From Cohnella nanjingensis (GTDB lineage Bacteria > Bacillota > Bacilli > Paenibacillales > Paenibacillaceae): a stretch of DNA of 64,000 nucleotides. The stretch's first letter is position 1. Each line of letters starts with the position of its first letter. Shown here one piece after another: positions 19,213 through 28,569 of the stretch. The DNA lies in the NCBI RefSeq assembly GCF_014212125.1, contig NZ_JACJVP010000042.1, positions 86,396-150,395 on the forward strand, read 5' to 3'. The translations under genes and the position numbers were made by a program. The notes beneath the pieces were generated by a model, which was given only the letters and a program-made list of their open reading frames with translations, was not told where the DNA came from and did not search any database.

Positions 19213-19806
19213 ATGACGATGCGTCGGACTGGACTCATGGGCGGAACGTTCGACCCCATTCATCTCGGCCATCTGCTGGCGGCGGACGCGGCCCGGGAAG
19301 CGGCGAACCTGGCGGAAGTCTGGTTCGTCCCGACCTCCGTGCCGGCGCACAAGCCGCAGCCCGGCGCGAGCGGCGCCGAACGGCGCGAGATGGTGGAGAC
19401 GGCGATCCGAGGCATCCCGTACTTCCGCGTCGAGACGTCCGAGCTGAACCGCGAGGGCGTCTCGTACACGATCGATACCGTCACGGAGCTGCAGAACGCC
19501 CATCCGGACCGCGAATTCTATTGGATCGTCGGGGCGGACATGCGCAACAGCCTGCCGACGTGGCGGCGGATCGAGGAGCTTGCGCGGCGGGTGTCGTTCA
19601 TCTGCCTCGAGCGGCCCGGCGAGCCGGACGACGCGGCCGTTCTGCCCGCGTTCCTGCAGCCCAAACTGCTGCGCGCCGCCATGCCGCCGATCGGCATCTC
19701 TTCGACCGACATCCGGGGGCGGCGGCGGGAGGGACGCTCCATCCGCTTCATGGTCCCGGAGGCGGTCCGCGAATATATCGAGAGGAAGGGCCTATATGAA
19801 TCGTGA
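19213..19806 (+). CDS. nadD: Nicotinate-nucleotide adenylyltransferase
   Basis: Converts nicotinate mononucleotide and ATP to deamido-NAD in NAD synthesis. The nucleotidyltransferase motif GGTFDPIHLGHL is at the N-terminus and the second signature ISSTDIRGR near the C-terminus; 197 aa is typical. GGAGGGAGG lies directly before the ATG. It overlaps yqeK by 11 bases, the usual Firmicute arrangement. Confidence 0.95.
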   Translation: MTMRRTGLMGGTFDPIHLGHLLAADAAREAANLAEVWFVPTSVPAHKPQPGASGAERREMVETAIRGIPYFRVETSELNREGVSYTIDTVTELQNAHPDREFYWIVGADMRNSLPTWRRIEELARRVSFICLERPGEPDDAAVLPAFLQPKLLRAAMPPIGISSTDIRGRRREGRSIRFMVPEAVREYIERKGLYES

Positions 19807-20383
19807 AGCGTTGATCGAAGCGACGAAGCGGCAAATGCCGGAGAAGCGGTTCAAGCACGTGATGGGCGTCGTCGAGACGGCCGTCGCGCTGGCGGAACGA
19901 TTCGGCGGCGACGCGGAACGCGCCTGGCTCGCGGCGCTGCTGCACGATTACGCCAAGGCGTGGCCGACCGACCGGATGGAGCGAATCATCCGCGAAGAAG
20001 GGCTTCCCGGCGATCTGCTCGTCCACGACAAAGAGCTGTGGCACGCGCACGTGGGCGCCTGGGCGGTGCAGACGGAGCTGGGCATTGCGGACGAAGCGGT
20101 ATTGGATGCGATCCGCTATCATACGTCCGGCCGCGAAGAGATGACCCAGCTCGACGTCATCGTCTGTCTGGCGGACTACATGGAGCCGGGCAGGGACTTC
20201 CCGGGCGTGAATAAGATCCGCAAACTCGCGGAGCATAAATTGGAAGAAGCGCTGGTCGCTGGATTCGATTCGACGATCTCGCACCTGGTCGATAAAGGTA
20301 GATGCATCTTTCCCTTGACGGTATTGGCCCGCAATGATCTGCTACGCAAGATCGAACGAAACGGTAAACGCTCGAACATTTAA
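19796..20383 (+). CDS. yqeK: YqeK-family bis(5'-nucleosyl)-tetraphosphatase (HD domain)
   Basis: A 195-residue HD-domain hydrolase. Members of this family symmetrically cleave diadenosine tetraphosphate to ADP. The metal-site histidines and aspartates are in FKHVMGVVETA, AALLHDYAKAW, HAHVGAWA, IRYHTSGR and CLADYMEPGR. The start lies within the end of nadD, and rsfS follows after 12 bases. Confidence 0.92.
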   Translation: MNREALIEATKRQMPEKRFKHVMGVVETAVALAERFGGDAERAWLAALLHDYAKAWPTDRMERIIREEGLPGDLLVHDKELWHAHVGAWAVQTELGIADEAVLDAIRYHTSGREEMTQLDVIVCLADYMEPGRDFPGVNKIRKLAEHKLEEALVAGFDSTISHLVDKGRCIFPLTVLARNDLLRKIERNGKRSNI

Positions 20384-20395
20384 GGAGGCTGAGGC

Positions 20396-20737
20396 ATGGG
20401 AGTGTCGGATAAATTGCTGCATGCGGTCGTAGATGCGGCCGAAGAGAAGAAAGCGCACGAGATCGTGGCCTTGAACCTGCAGGGGATCTCCCTGGTGGCG
20501 GATTACTTCCTGATCTGTCACGGGAATTCGGACACGCAGGTGCTCGCGATCGCGACCGAGATCCGCAAGCGCGCGGAGCAGCTGGGCGCGCGCGTACGGC
20601 TGGAAGGCATGGATACGGCCCGCTGGGTACTGATCGACATGGGCGACGTGGTGGCGCATGTCTTCCACCGGGATGAGCGCGAGTACTATTCCCTGGAGCG
20701 GCTCTGGTCCGACGCGAAGGCCGTTGAATTCGCATGA
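20396..20737 (+). CDS. rsfS: Ribosomal silencing factor RsfS
   Basis: A 113-residue RsfS/YbeB/Iojap protein that binds ribosomal protein L14 and blocks subunit joining when nutrients are short. The conserved pattern is visible: AADYFLICHGNS-like (here VADYFLICHGNS), then a central Gly-Met-Asp segment and WVLIDMGDVVAHVFHRDEREYYSLERLW. GGAGG lies upstream. The next gene begins inside its stop codon (ATGA). Confidence 0.95.
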   Translation: MGVSDKLLHAVVDAAEEKKAHEIVALNLQGISLVADYFLICHGNSDTQVLAIATEIRKRAEQLGARVRLEGMDTARWVLIDMGDVVAHVFHRDEREYYSLERLWSDAKAVEFA

Positions 20738-21672
20738 CGCTTCTCGCCGGAACGACCGCAACGCTCCTCGTGCGGCGTGAAGTACCGCCCTACGGATGGT
20801 TCCTGGGCGAGTCCGACGAGGCGGACAGCCCGGAAGTGCTGCTCCCGTACGGCGAGGCGGTCTCCGGACGCCCGCACGTCGGGGACGGCACGGACGTCTT
20901 CCTGTTCCACGACGACAAGGGAAGAATTACCGCTACCTTGCGCAAGCCGCTGCTGCAGCTGGGACAGATGGGGCGGCTCGTCATGGCCGATTTTCATCCG
21001 CGATTCGGCTGCTTCCTGGAGCTGGGCATCGGTAGGCAGCTGCTGCTGCCGATCAAGGAGCTTCCGGACGACAAGGAACGTTGGCCCCGCGAGGGGGACG
21101 AGCTCCATGTCGTCATGAAGCAGGACAAGGAAGGGCGCATGCTCGCGCGCCTGGCCAAGATCGAAGATTACGAGCGCGTGGTGTTCCGCGCGCCGGCATC
21201 CTGGCACCATGAGCAGCGCGACTGCTGGGTTACCGATACGTTCCGCGACGGCGTGTTCGTGCTGGCGGACGGCGGGGTGCTCGGCTACGGCGCGCTCGGC
21301 TACATCCCGACCGCTTCGATGACGCATCCGCTGCGTCTAGGCGAGAAGGTCACGGCCCGCGTGACCCAGGTGCGGGACGACGGGCGCGTCACCTTGTCGA
21401 TGCGGCCTTCCAAGGAAGCGGGCCGTCTCGAGGATTCGGACCGGATTCTCGATTTCCTGAAAAGCCGGCCCGGCGGCGCGATGCCCTACTCGGACACCTC
21501 GCCCGCCGACGTCATCCAGAAGCGGTTCGGACTCAGTAAGTCTGCGTTCAAGCGCGCGCTGGGCAAGCTTATGAAGGACCGTCTCATCGTACAGGACGGC
21601 AACTGGACCAAACTGGTCGAAGCGGGCGGCGATCGCCCTTCATCGGACAACGAATCCACGACATCCACATAG
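20734..21672 (+). CDS. CvfB-like S1 RNA-binding protein
   Basis: A 312-residue protein with repeated S1-like OB-fold domains: an N-terminal one, a middle one (about residues 70-145) and a third with LGYIPTASMTHPLRLGEKVTARVTQVRDDGRVTLSMRPS. A C-terminal winged helix carries the characteristic DVIQKRFGLSKSAFKRALGKLMK. This matches the CvfB/YitL family, linked in Staphylococcus to regulation of virulence and RNA binding. It starts in the rsfS stop codon, and yqeM follows four bases after its stop. It is not part of the B. subtilis cluster, though nearby in relatives. Confidence 0.85.
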   Translation: MTLLAGTTATLLVRREVPPYGWFLGESDEADSPEVLLPYGEAVSGRPHVGDGTDVFLFHDDKGRITATLRKPLLQLGQMGRLVMADFHPRFGCFLELGIGRQLLLPIKELPDDKERWPREGDELHVVMKQDKEGRMLARLAKIEDYERVVFRAPASWHHEQRDCWVTDTFRDGVFVLADGGVLGYGALGYIPTASMTHPLRLGEKVTARVTQVRDDGRVTLSMRPSKEAGRLEDSDRILDFLKSRPGGAMPYSDTSPADVIQKRFGLSKSAFKRALGKLMKDRLIVQDGNWTKLVEAGGDRPSSDNESTTST

Positions 21673-21676
21673 GGAG

Positions 21677-22477
21677 ATGAAGATGCGTTCTTACCGGGAA
21701 TTCGCGGCTGTATACGATCGGTTGATGGAAGAAATGCCGTATGCGGAATGGATGAGCTTCGCCCGGCGCTGCTGGGAGCGGTACGGTACCCCTCGGACGG
21801 TGGTAGACCTGGGATGCGGAACCGGCAACATCGCGATCCCGATGGCCAAATCGGGCTTTCGCGTATTCGGCATCGACCTGTCCGCGGACATGCTGTCCGT
21901 CGCGCGGAGCAAGTGGGAAGCTACGCCCCAGCGCGGCGCGATCCGCGCCCGGGACGAGGACGGTTCGATTCGCTGGCTGCAGCAGGACATGCGCGATTGG
22001 GAGCTGCCCGAGCCGGCGGACTGCGTGATCAGCTTCTGCGACAGTCTGAACTATCTGACCGAGCCCGAGGATATCGTAGCGACGCTCAGGCAGACCTATG
22101 CGGGTCTGGCGAACGGCGGGTTGTTCCTGTTCGACGTCCACGCGCCGGAGCAGCTCGCGCGCTATGGAGAAGAGCAGCCGTTCGTGCTGGACGAGCGGGA
22201 CGTCGCTTATCTGTGGACGTGCGAATACGATGCCGTCCGGCAGGAAGTCGAGCACGACCTGACGTTCTTCGTCCGGGAGGACAGCGCCGGCGCCGGGTCT
22301 CCGCTGTACCGCCGATTCGAAGAGTCGCACGTTCAGCGCGCCTACGATCCGGCTTGGCTGGCGGAACAGCTGCGGGCGGCCGGATTCGAACTGCTGCACC
22401 GCTGCGCCGACTTCGAGTGGGACGAACCCGACGCGTCGTCGGAGCGGTTGTTCTTCGTCGCCCGGAAGCCGGCTTAA
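21677..22477 (+). CDS. yqeM: YqeM-family SAM-dependent methyltransferase
   Basis: A 266-residue class I methyltransferase. SAM motif I is VVDLGCGTGNIAIPMAKSG, motif II FGIDLSADML, then a DMRDWELPEPADCVISFCDSLNYL segment typical of the YqeM / class I Methyltransf_25 group. It is the standard neighbour of rsfS in Firmicutes; its substrate is unknown. GGGAG precedes the ATG, and a strong terminator follows the stop. Confidence 0.88.
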   Translation: MKMRSYREFAAVYDRLMEEMPYAEWMSFARRCWERYGTPRTVVDLGCGTGNIAIPMAKSGFRVFGIDLSADMLSVARSKWEATPQRGAIRARDEDGSIRWLQQDMRDWELPEPADCVISFCDSLNYLTEPEDIVATLRQTYAGLANGGLFLFDVHAPEQLARYGEEQPFVLDERDVAYLWTCEYDAVRQEVEHDLTFFVREDSAGAGSPLYRRFEESHVQRAYDPAWLAEQLRAAGFELLHRCADFEWDEPDASSERLFFVARKPA

Positions 22478-22487
22478 CATCGATGAC

Positions 22488-22528
22488 AAAAGCCCCATTA
22501 CCGCGCGTTCGGCGGCAATGGGGCTTTT
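22488..22528. terminator. Terminator between yqeM and the convergent MMPL gene
   Basis: Arms AAAAGCCCCATT and its exact complement enclose a GC-rich loop. The A-run and T-run flank the stem, so it can act in both directions. Confidence 0.85.
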
Positions 22529-22593
22529 GCTTTGCGGTTTGAAGCGTGAACGACGAATCTGGTGCGTGTGGACCCAATCGGATGGCTGCGCGC

Positions 22594-24816
22594 CTATGCG
22601 GATTCGGTTTCGGTCTGAGCCGCCGAAGCGCCGCGCCGGCTCGGCCAGAACGCCCAGCGGCCGAGCAGCAGCGTGATCGCGGGCACGAGGAACGGACGCA
22701 CGACGAACGTATCCAGCAGCACGCCGATCGCGGTAATGACGCCGAATTGTACGAGCACCTGGATGGGCAGCGTGGCGAGCACCGCGAACGTTCCCGCGAG
22801 GATGAGCCCCGCGGACGTGATGACGGCGCCCGTCTCCCCGACGCCTTCGCGGATCGCTTGCTTCAGCGGCATGCGTTCGCTTTTGCGCCAGATGTTCGAG
22901 ATCATGAAGATGTTGTAATCTTCGCCCAGCGCGACGAGGAAGACGAAGGCGTACAGCGGGATGGAGCCCGAGATCGCGTCCGCGCCGAACAGATGATGGA
23001 CGACGAGCCAGCCGAGCCCGAGCGCCGAGAAATACGAGAGGATGACGGTCAGCACCAGGTAGATCGTCGCCGTCACGGAGCGCAGATACGCCAGCAGGAG
23101 AAGAGTGATGAGCCCGATGACGATCGGAATGATCATTCGCGTATCGCGTTCTCCCGTCGCTTTCGTATCATACTGCTCCGCGGTCTGCCCGCCGATCCAT
23201 ACGCGTTCGGACGGCTGCGAGACGCCTGCGGCTTGCAGCGTCTGCTCCACCGAATCGCGAAGCTCGGGGATGCGGTCCATCGCCTCCATGGCGTAAGGAT
23301 TGAGATTCAGCTCGACGTCGAGACCGACGATCTGCGGATTGGACCGCCCGGTCTCCGGCTCGGACACCCGGCTCACATACGGCAGGGACGAGAGCGCTTC
23401 TTTCAGCTGCACCGCGCGGCCCTGGGTATCCGCCATGACCTTCGCCGGCGCGAGCTCCCCGGGGGAGAACTGCTCGCCGATGACCGCGTAGCCTTCGCGC
23501 GAAGCCATGTCCTTCGGGAACGAGGACATGATGTCGTAGGTGAATTTGATCTGCGAGGCAAAGGCGGCCAGGCCGCCCAGCGCGATAACGGAGACCGCGA
23601 CGATCAGCCAAGGACGGCGCACGACGAGAGAGCCGGTCCGGTAGCGGGGCGCCGCTTCGGGCGCCGGTGCGGGCTTGCCTTGGCGCCGGGCGCGCGCCGC
23701 TTGCATCTCGGCTGTGCGCGGCACGAACGGCCAGAAGGAGGCGCGGCCGATGATGGCGAGCAGGGCGGGTACCAGCGTCAAGCTGGCCAATCCCATAATG
23801 AAGATGGCGATGCTGAACGGGATGGCGAACCGATGATACGAGCCGTACTGAGCCACGAGCAGGGCGAGCAGCGACAGCACGACGGTGAAGCCGCTCATCG
23901 CGATCGCGCCGGCCGAGCCGGACAGCGCGCGGCGCAGCGCCTTGCCTTTGTCCGCATCGGTCTTCAACAGCTGGCGGAAGCGGGAGATCAGGAACAGGCA
24001 GTAGTCGGTACCGGCGCCGAACAGCAGCACCGTCATGATCGAGATGCCTTGGGCGTCGACGGCGATCCATCCTTCGCGGGCCATCCAGCCGAGGATCGGA
24101 CCGATGACGCCGTAGGCGAAGCCGACCGCGATCAGCGGGATGAACGCCAGGATCGGAGACCGGTAGATCAGGAGCAGCAGGACGAGCACGAGAAGCACCG
24201 TCGCCATGAGCAGGGCGAAGTCGGCGTTCTTGAACAGGCCCGTCGCGTCGATCTGGATGCCGACCGGCCCCGTTACGCGCGCGCTGAGTTCGCTCGTCGA
24301 GTCGACGGCGGCATCGAACGGCTTTCCGCCGAAGACGGCGTTCGCCTCTTCCTTTAGCTTTTCGACGCCTTCCTTCAGTTGATCGGCATCGGCCTGCTTC
24401 CCGAAGAAGACCGGCGTGACGAGCGTGCTGCCGTCTTCGGACAACTGGGCCTTCAGCGCCTGCAGCGGCATTTGATGCAGCGGGGGCACGGACGTCATGT
24501 TCGGCGCCGGCGCTTCCGTCAGCTGCCGCGCCAGCTTCTGCACGTTCGCGAGATCCGCGTCCTGGAGGCCGCCGGCGCGGTGCCAGACGAGCAGCGCCGG
24601 GATGTCGGAGCCGCTCGGGAACTCCCGTTCCGCGACGGCGTCGGCTTGGACGGACGGCTTCGCGTCCGACAAGTCGGGCGCGTTGTTCGCTTCCTCTTTG
24701 TTCACGGACGGCAGCAGCATGCTGAGCAGCGCCGCGGCCAGGATCCAGACGAGCAAGGTCGCCCACTTGCCCATGGGGCCAGCCACCCATCGGCCGAGCC
24801 CGGGTCGTTCGTTCAT
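22594..24816 (-). CDS. MMPL/RND-family transporter
   Basis: A 740-residue membrane transporter of the MMPL (RND superfamily) type, as in YdfJ of B. subtilis. It is a tandem of two halves, each with one helix, an external loop and five helices. The first half has the conserved YCLFLISRFRQLL and the second EDYNIFMISNIWR, both with proton-relay acidic residues. The ATG at 24816 has GAGGAA upstream; an ATG at 24858 is less likely. It is divergent from a TetR regulator that probably represses it. The cargo (drug or lipid) cannot be inferred. Confidence 0.88.
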   Translation of the reverse strand: MNERPGLGRWVAGPMGKWATLLVWILAAALLSMLLPSVNKEEANNAPDLSDAKPSVQADAVAEREFPSGSDIPALLVWHRAGGLQDADLANVQKLARQLTEAPAPNMTSVPPLHQMPLQALKAQLSEDGSTLVTPVFFGKQADADQLKEGVEKLKEEANAVFGGKPFDAAVDSTSELSARVTGPVGIQIDATGLFKNADFALLMATVLLVLVLLLLIYRSPILAFIPLIAVGFAYGVIGPILGWMAREGWIAVDAQGISIMTVLLFGAGTDYCLFLISRFRQLLKTDADKGKALRRALSGSAGAIAMSGFTVVLSLLALLVAQYGSYHRFAIPFSIAIFIMGLASLTLVPALLAIIGRASFWPFVPRTAEMQAARARRQGKPAPAPEAAPRYRTGSLVVRRPWLIVAVSVIALGGLAAFASQIKFTYDIMSSFPKDMASREGYAVIGEQFSPGELAPAKVMADTQGRAVQLKEALSSLPYVSRVSEPETGRSNPQIVGLDVELNLNPYAMEAMDRIPELRDSVEQTLQAAGVSQPSERVWIGGQTAEQYDTKATGERDTRMIIPIVIGLITLLLLAYLRSVTATIYLVLTVILSYFSALGLGWLVVHHLFGADAISGSIPLYAFVFLVALGEDYNIFMISNIWRKSERMPLKQAIREGVGETGAVITSAGLILAGTFAVLATLPIQVLVQFGVITAIGVLLDTFVVRPFLVPAITLLLGRWAFWPSRRGASAAQTETESA

Positions 24817-24955
24817 GGCTAATTCCTCCTCGCGTCTTGCGCTTCCCGGTGATTCCATCCGGCATTTGGGATATAATTGAGGTTATCAGCTCGAATATTA
24901 TTATATATACCGGAAGGTTAATTATGCAACCGCTTGACGAAAGAAGGTGTCGCCT

Positions 24956-25585
24956 GTGACCCAACCGAAGCCAAAACGCTCGCCCGGCAGACCCAAAAAC
25001 AACGAGCAATCGCCGTCGTTGCGCGAGACGGTGCTGAACGCGGCTTCCCAGATGTTCATGGAATACGGATACGAACCGGTATCGTTGAATCAGATCGCGG
25101 AGCGGGCCGGCGTCACGAAAGCGTCCATTTACTATTATTTCTCCAACAAAGCGCAGCTGTTCACGGACGCCGTGACGGCGATGATGGCCCGGATCTGCAC
25201 CTATACGAAGTTGATCCTGGACCGGGAGGGCCCGCTGCGGGCGCGGCTCGAACAGATGGCGGTCGTGAAGATGGCGACGACGCACGTCGAGTTCGAGACG
25301 ATGATGCGGGAGGCGATGCCCGCGCTCAGCGAGACGCAGCGAGCAGCGATCCGCCGGGCAGAACACGGGATCCACGAGGTGCTGGCCGACGGCTTCGTCC
25401 AAGCGGCCGAGGACGGAGAGATCGCGTCGACGGCGGATCCGATGCTGCTGGCGCACGCTTTCTCGGCGCTGCTCCTGCTCGGCAACCGGGAGTCGGATCT
25501 GCGGGAGACGCTGTCGGGCGAAGCGCTGCCGAAGATGATCGTCGACCTGTTCTGGCGGGGCATCGGGCCCGGCCGGCCGGACTGA
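24956..25585 (+). CDS. TetR-family transcriptional regulator
   Basis: A TetR repressor. After a basic, Pro-rich start come ETVLNAASQMFMEYGYEPVSLNQIAERAGVTKASIYYYFSNKAQLF, the full helix-turn-helix domain, and then a helical ligand-binding domain. The GTG at 24956 is preceded by AAGAAGG at suitable spacing (209 aa). The 139-base gap to the divergent MMPL gene contains a TATAAT at 24872-24877 and AT-rich DNA where operators are expected; no clear palindrome was found. Confidence 0.88.
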   Translation: MTQPKPKRSPGRPKNNEQSPSLRETVLNAASQMFMEYGYEPVSLNQIAERAGVTKASIYYYFSNKAQLFTDAVTAMMARICTYTKLILDREGPLRARLEQMAVVKMATTHVEFETMMREAMPALSETQRAAIRRAEHGIHEVLADGFVQAAEDGEIASTADPMLLAHAFSALLLLGNRESDLRETLSGEALPKMIVDLFWRGIGPGRPD

Positions 25586-25626
25586 CGGCGGGAATCGGCA
25601 TTTTCCGCGCAATGGGCCCATCCGCC

Positions 25627-25656
25627 TTGACATCGTTTGCCTCCGTTGGCTATAAT
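25627..25656 (+). promoter_or_regulatory. Sigma-A promoter of leuS
   Basis: A consensus -35 TTGACA (25627-25632) and -10 TATAAT (25651-25656), 18 bases apart. Transcription would start near 25663, just before the T-box. Confidence 0.8.
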
Positions 25657-25663
25657 CAGGGCA

Positions 25664-25945
25664 ATACACGCAAGCTGTGATAAGGAGCAGTATTCGTCCC
25701 GCGTCACCCAGAGAACCGGCGGTAGGTGCAAGCCGGCTGTCGCAGACGAAGAACTCGCCTTGGAGCTCCGCGCGCAATCCGGCCGCCTCCGTCTACGGAG
25801 AATCCCCGGCAAGCGCGGCGTACCCTTCTCGTTACGAAGGAAGAGTGGACGGCATGCCCAAGCAGGGCGCCCGTCAACTAGGGTGGTACCACGGGAATAA
25901 TCCTCTCGTCCCTAGCGTTTACGCTAGGGCGGGAGGTTTTTTTTA
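25664..25945 (+). promoter_or_regulatory. Leucine T-box riboswitch with terminator
   Basis: Leader of about 280 bases upstream of leuS. The T-box core AGGGTGGTACCACG is at 25880-25893. A terminator stem CCCTAGCG/CGCTAGGG extended by CCTCTCG-type pairing (25902-25936) is followed by eight T residues. The specifier region reads GAACTC around 25751-25756; CTC is a leucine codon, matching the downstream gene. Uncharged tRNA-Leu is expected to pair with the specifier and stabilise the antiterminator, allowing leuS transcription. An ORF frame running through this leader is not coding. Confidence 0.93.
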
Positions 25946-25979
25946 TGACTTCGAACCGTTGAGAGGGGCTTCTACGACC

Positions 25980-28415
25980 ATGACGCAGGACAACCAAGCC
26001 GGCTACAAGCCGCAGACAATCGAGCCCAAGTGGCAGCGCTACTGGGACGAAAACAAGACGTTCCGCACGACCGAGGACGCGGGCAAGCCGAAGTTTTACG
26101 CCCTTGACATGTTCCCTTACCCGTCCGGCGCAGGGCTCCATGTCGGCCACCCGGAAGGGTATACGGCGACCGATATCGTGAGCCGCTACAAGCGGATGAG
26201 AGGCTTCAACGTCCTGCATCCGATGGGCTGGGACGCCTTCGGCCTGCCGGCGGAGCAGTATGCGCTGCAGACGGGCAAGCATCCTCGCGACATCACGGTG
26301 GAGAATATCGACAACTTCCGCCGCCAGATCAAGTCGCTCGGCTTCTCCTACGACTGGGACCGCGAATTCAGCACGACGGACCCGGACTACTACAAGTGGA
26401 CGCAGTGGATCTTCATCCAACTGTACAAGAAGGGACTCGCATATGTCGCGGAAGTGCCGGTGAACTGGTGCCCCGCGCTCGGAACGGTGCTGGCGAACGA
26501 GGAAGTCATCAACGGCCTGAGCGAGCGCGGCAACCATCCGGTCATCCGCAAGCCGATGCGCCAATGGATGCTGAAGATCACCGAGTATGCCGAGCGCCTG
26601 CTGGAAGACCTGGAGGAGCTGGACTGGTCGGAGAGCATCAAGGATATGCAGCGCAACTGGATCGGCAAGTCGACCGGCGCCGAAGTGACGTTCGCGATCG
26701 ACGGACATGCGGAGGCCGCGTTGACGGTATTCACGACCCGTCCGGATACGCTGTTCGGCGCGACCTACTGCGTGCTGGCGCCCGAGCATGAGCTGGTCGG
26801 CGCGATCACGACGGCGGATCAGCGCCTTGCCGTCGAATCGTATATCGAGCAGGCGGCCCACAAGAGCGATCTCGAAAGGACCGACCTGGCCAAGGACAAG
26901 ACGGGCGTATTCACGGGCGCTTACGCGATCAACCCGGTCAATGGGGAGAAGACGCCGATCTGGATCGCCGACTACGTGCTGGGCGGCTACGGTACGGGCG
27001 CGATCATGGCGGTACCGGCGCATGACGAGCGCGACTGGGAATTCGCGACGAAGTTCGAGCTGCCGATCGTCGAAGTCGTGAGCGGCGGCAACGTCGCCGA
27101 AGCGGCCTTCACGGGCGACGGCGCGCATGTGAACTCCGGCTTCCTGGACGGCCTGTCCACGCCGGACGCGATCGCCCGCATGATCGCCTGGCTCGAGGAG
27201 CAGGGCCGCGGTCAAGGCAAGGTCACCTACCGGCTGCGCGACTGGCTGTTCAGCCGCCAGCGGTACTGGGGCGAGCCGATCCCGGTCTTGCACTACGAAG
27301 ACGGCTCGATGGACACGGTGCCCGAAGACGAGCTGCCGCTGCTGCTGCCGGACGTCGACGCCATCAAGCCTTCGGGTACGGGCGAGTCGCCGCTGGCGAA
27401 CGTCGCGGACTGGGTGAACGTGGTCGACGCGCAGGGGCGCCGGGCGCGCCGCGAGACGAATACGATGCCGCAGTGGGCGGGCAGCTGCTGGTACTATCTG
27501 CGGTTCATCGATCCGCGCAACGACAAGGAGATCTGCTCGCCGGAGAAGCAGAAGGAATGGCTGCCGGTCGACTTGTACATCGGCGGAGCGGAGCATGCGG
27601 TGCTTCACCTGCTCTACGCGCGCTTCTGGCACAAGGTGCTCTACGACATCGGCGTCGTGCACACGAAGGAGCCGTTCCACAAGCTGGTCAACCAAGGCAT
27701 GATTCTCGGCACGAACGGCGAGAAGATGTCCAAATCCCGCGGCAACGTCATTAATCCGGACGATATCGTCGGCGAGTTCGGGGCGGATACGCTGCGGATG
27801 TACGAGATGTTCATGGGGCCGCTGGAAGCGACCAAGCCGTGGAACACGAACGGGGTCGAAGGGATCTACCGGTTCCTCTCCCGCGTCTGGCGACTGTTCG
27901 AAGGCGAGAACGGCGGACTGAACGCCAAGATCCGGGATATCCCGGGCGACGAAGCTTTCCGCCGCGTCTGGCATCGGACGATCAAGAAGCTTACCGAGGA
28001 CTACGAAGGCTTGCGCTTCAATACGGCCATCAGCCAACTGATGATCTTCGTGAACGAAGCGTACAAAGCCGAAGCGCTGCCGAAGGAAGCGATGGCCCAA
28101 TTCGTGCAGATGCTGTCCCCGATCGCGCCGCATATCGCGGAAGAACTGTGGGAGAAGCTCGGTCACGAAGGCAGCGTCGCCTATGCGGCATGGCCGACGT
28201 ACGACCCGTCGCTGACCGTCGACGCCGAAGTGGAGATCGCCGTCCAGGTGAACGGCAAGATCGTCGAACGCACGGCGGTCGCGGCCGATCTGGACGAAAC
28301 CGGCCTGCAGGACGTGGCGCTCGGTCTGGAGAAGGTCAAGGCGCTGATCGAAGGCAAGACGGTCCGCAAGATCGTCGCCGTCAAAGGCAAGCTCGTGAAC
28401 ATCGTGGCGAATTAA
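25980..28415 (+). CDS. leuS: Leucyl-tRNA synthetase
   Basis: Class I aminoacyl-tRNA synthetase charging tRNA-Leu, 811 aa. The HIGH-equivalent motif is in YPSGAGLHVGHPEGY, the KMSKS motif in GEKMSKSRGN, and the editing CP1 domain includes TTRPDTLFGATYCVLAPEH and GYGTGAIMAVPAHDERD. A C-terminal VQVNGKIVERTAV segment is present. The ATG at 25980 has GAGAGGGG upstream; the frame also runs back through the T-box but is not translated there. The gene is monocistronic, between T-box and hairpin. Confidence 0.97.
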   Translation: MTQDNQAGYKPQTIEPKWQRYWDENKTFRTTEDAGKPKFYALDMFPYPSGAGLHVGHPEGYTATDIVSRYKRMRGFNVLHPMGWDAFGLPAEQYALQTGKHPRDITVENIDNFRRQIKSLGFSYDWDREFSTTDPDYYKWTQWIFIQLYKKGLAYVAEVPVNWCPALGTVLANEEVINGLSERGNHPVIRKPMRQWMLKITEYAERLLEDLEELDWSESIKDMQRNWIGKSTGAEVTFAIDGHAEAALTVFTTRPDTLFGATYCVLAPEHELVGAITTADQRLAVESYIEQAAHKSDLERTDLAKDKTGVFTGAYAINPVNGEKTPIWIADYVLGGYGTGAIMAVPAHDERDWEFATKFELPIVEVVSGGNVAEAAFTGDGAHVNSGFLDGLSTPDAIARMIAWLEEQGRGQGKVTYRLRDWLFSRQRYWGEPIPVLHYEDGSMDTVPEDELPLLLPDVDAIKPSGTGESPLANVADWVNVVDAQGRRARRETNTMPQWAGSCWYYLRFIDPRNDKEICSPEKQKEWLPVDLYIGGAEHAVLHLLYARFWHKVLYDIGVVHTKEPFHKLVNQGMILGTNGEKMSKSRGNVINPDDIVGEFGADTLRMYEMFMGPLEATKPWNTNGVEGIYRFLSRVWRLFEGENGGLNAKIRDIPGDEAFRRVWHRTIKKLTEDYEGLRFNTAISQLMIFVNEAYKAEALPKEAMAQFVQMLSPIAPHIAEELWEKLGHEGSVAYAAWPTYDPSLTVDAEVEIAVQVNGKIVERTAVAADLDETGLQDVALGLEKVKALIEGKTVRKIVAVKGKLVNIVAN

Positions 28416-28419
28416 GCAG

Positions 28420-28459
28420 CGCAAAGGGGCGGCCTCGGGATGGAGGGCGCCCCTTTGCG
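28420..28459 (+). terminator. Hairpin after leuS
   Basis: A 12-bp perfect stem (CGCAAAGGGGCG and complement, 28420-28431 and 28448-28459) lies five bases after the stop. The T-run is poor, so strength is uncertain. Confidence 0.6.
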
Positions 28460-28569
28460 TTGGAAAGGTCGTTCGCGGGCCGAGACCGGCATCGAATGAC
28501 GCCCGCTCGTTTCCCCCGTAGGTTCGGTTCCTTCGGCAGCGTCCGGCCCGATATCGGGTCTAACCGGCC

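Noticed and set aside
22546..24357. 603-codon plus-strand frame
   Set aside because: It is antisense to the MMPL transporter, whose membrane and motif pattern is clear.
25677..25979. N-terminal extension of leuS through the leader
   Set aside because: The stretch is a T-box with a terminator; the LeuS family start corresponds to the ATG at 25980.
25878..28424. 848-codon minus-strand frame
   Set aside because: It is antisense to leuS; the composition is typical of a shadow.
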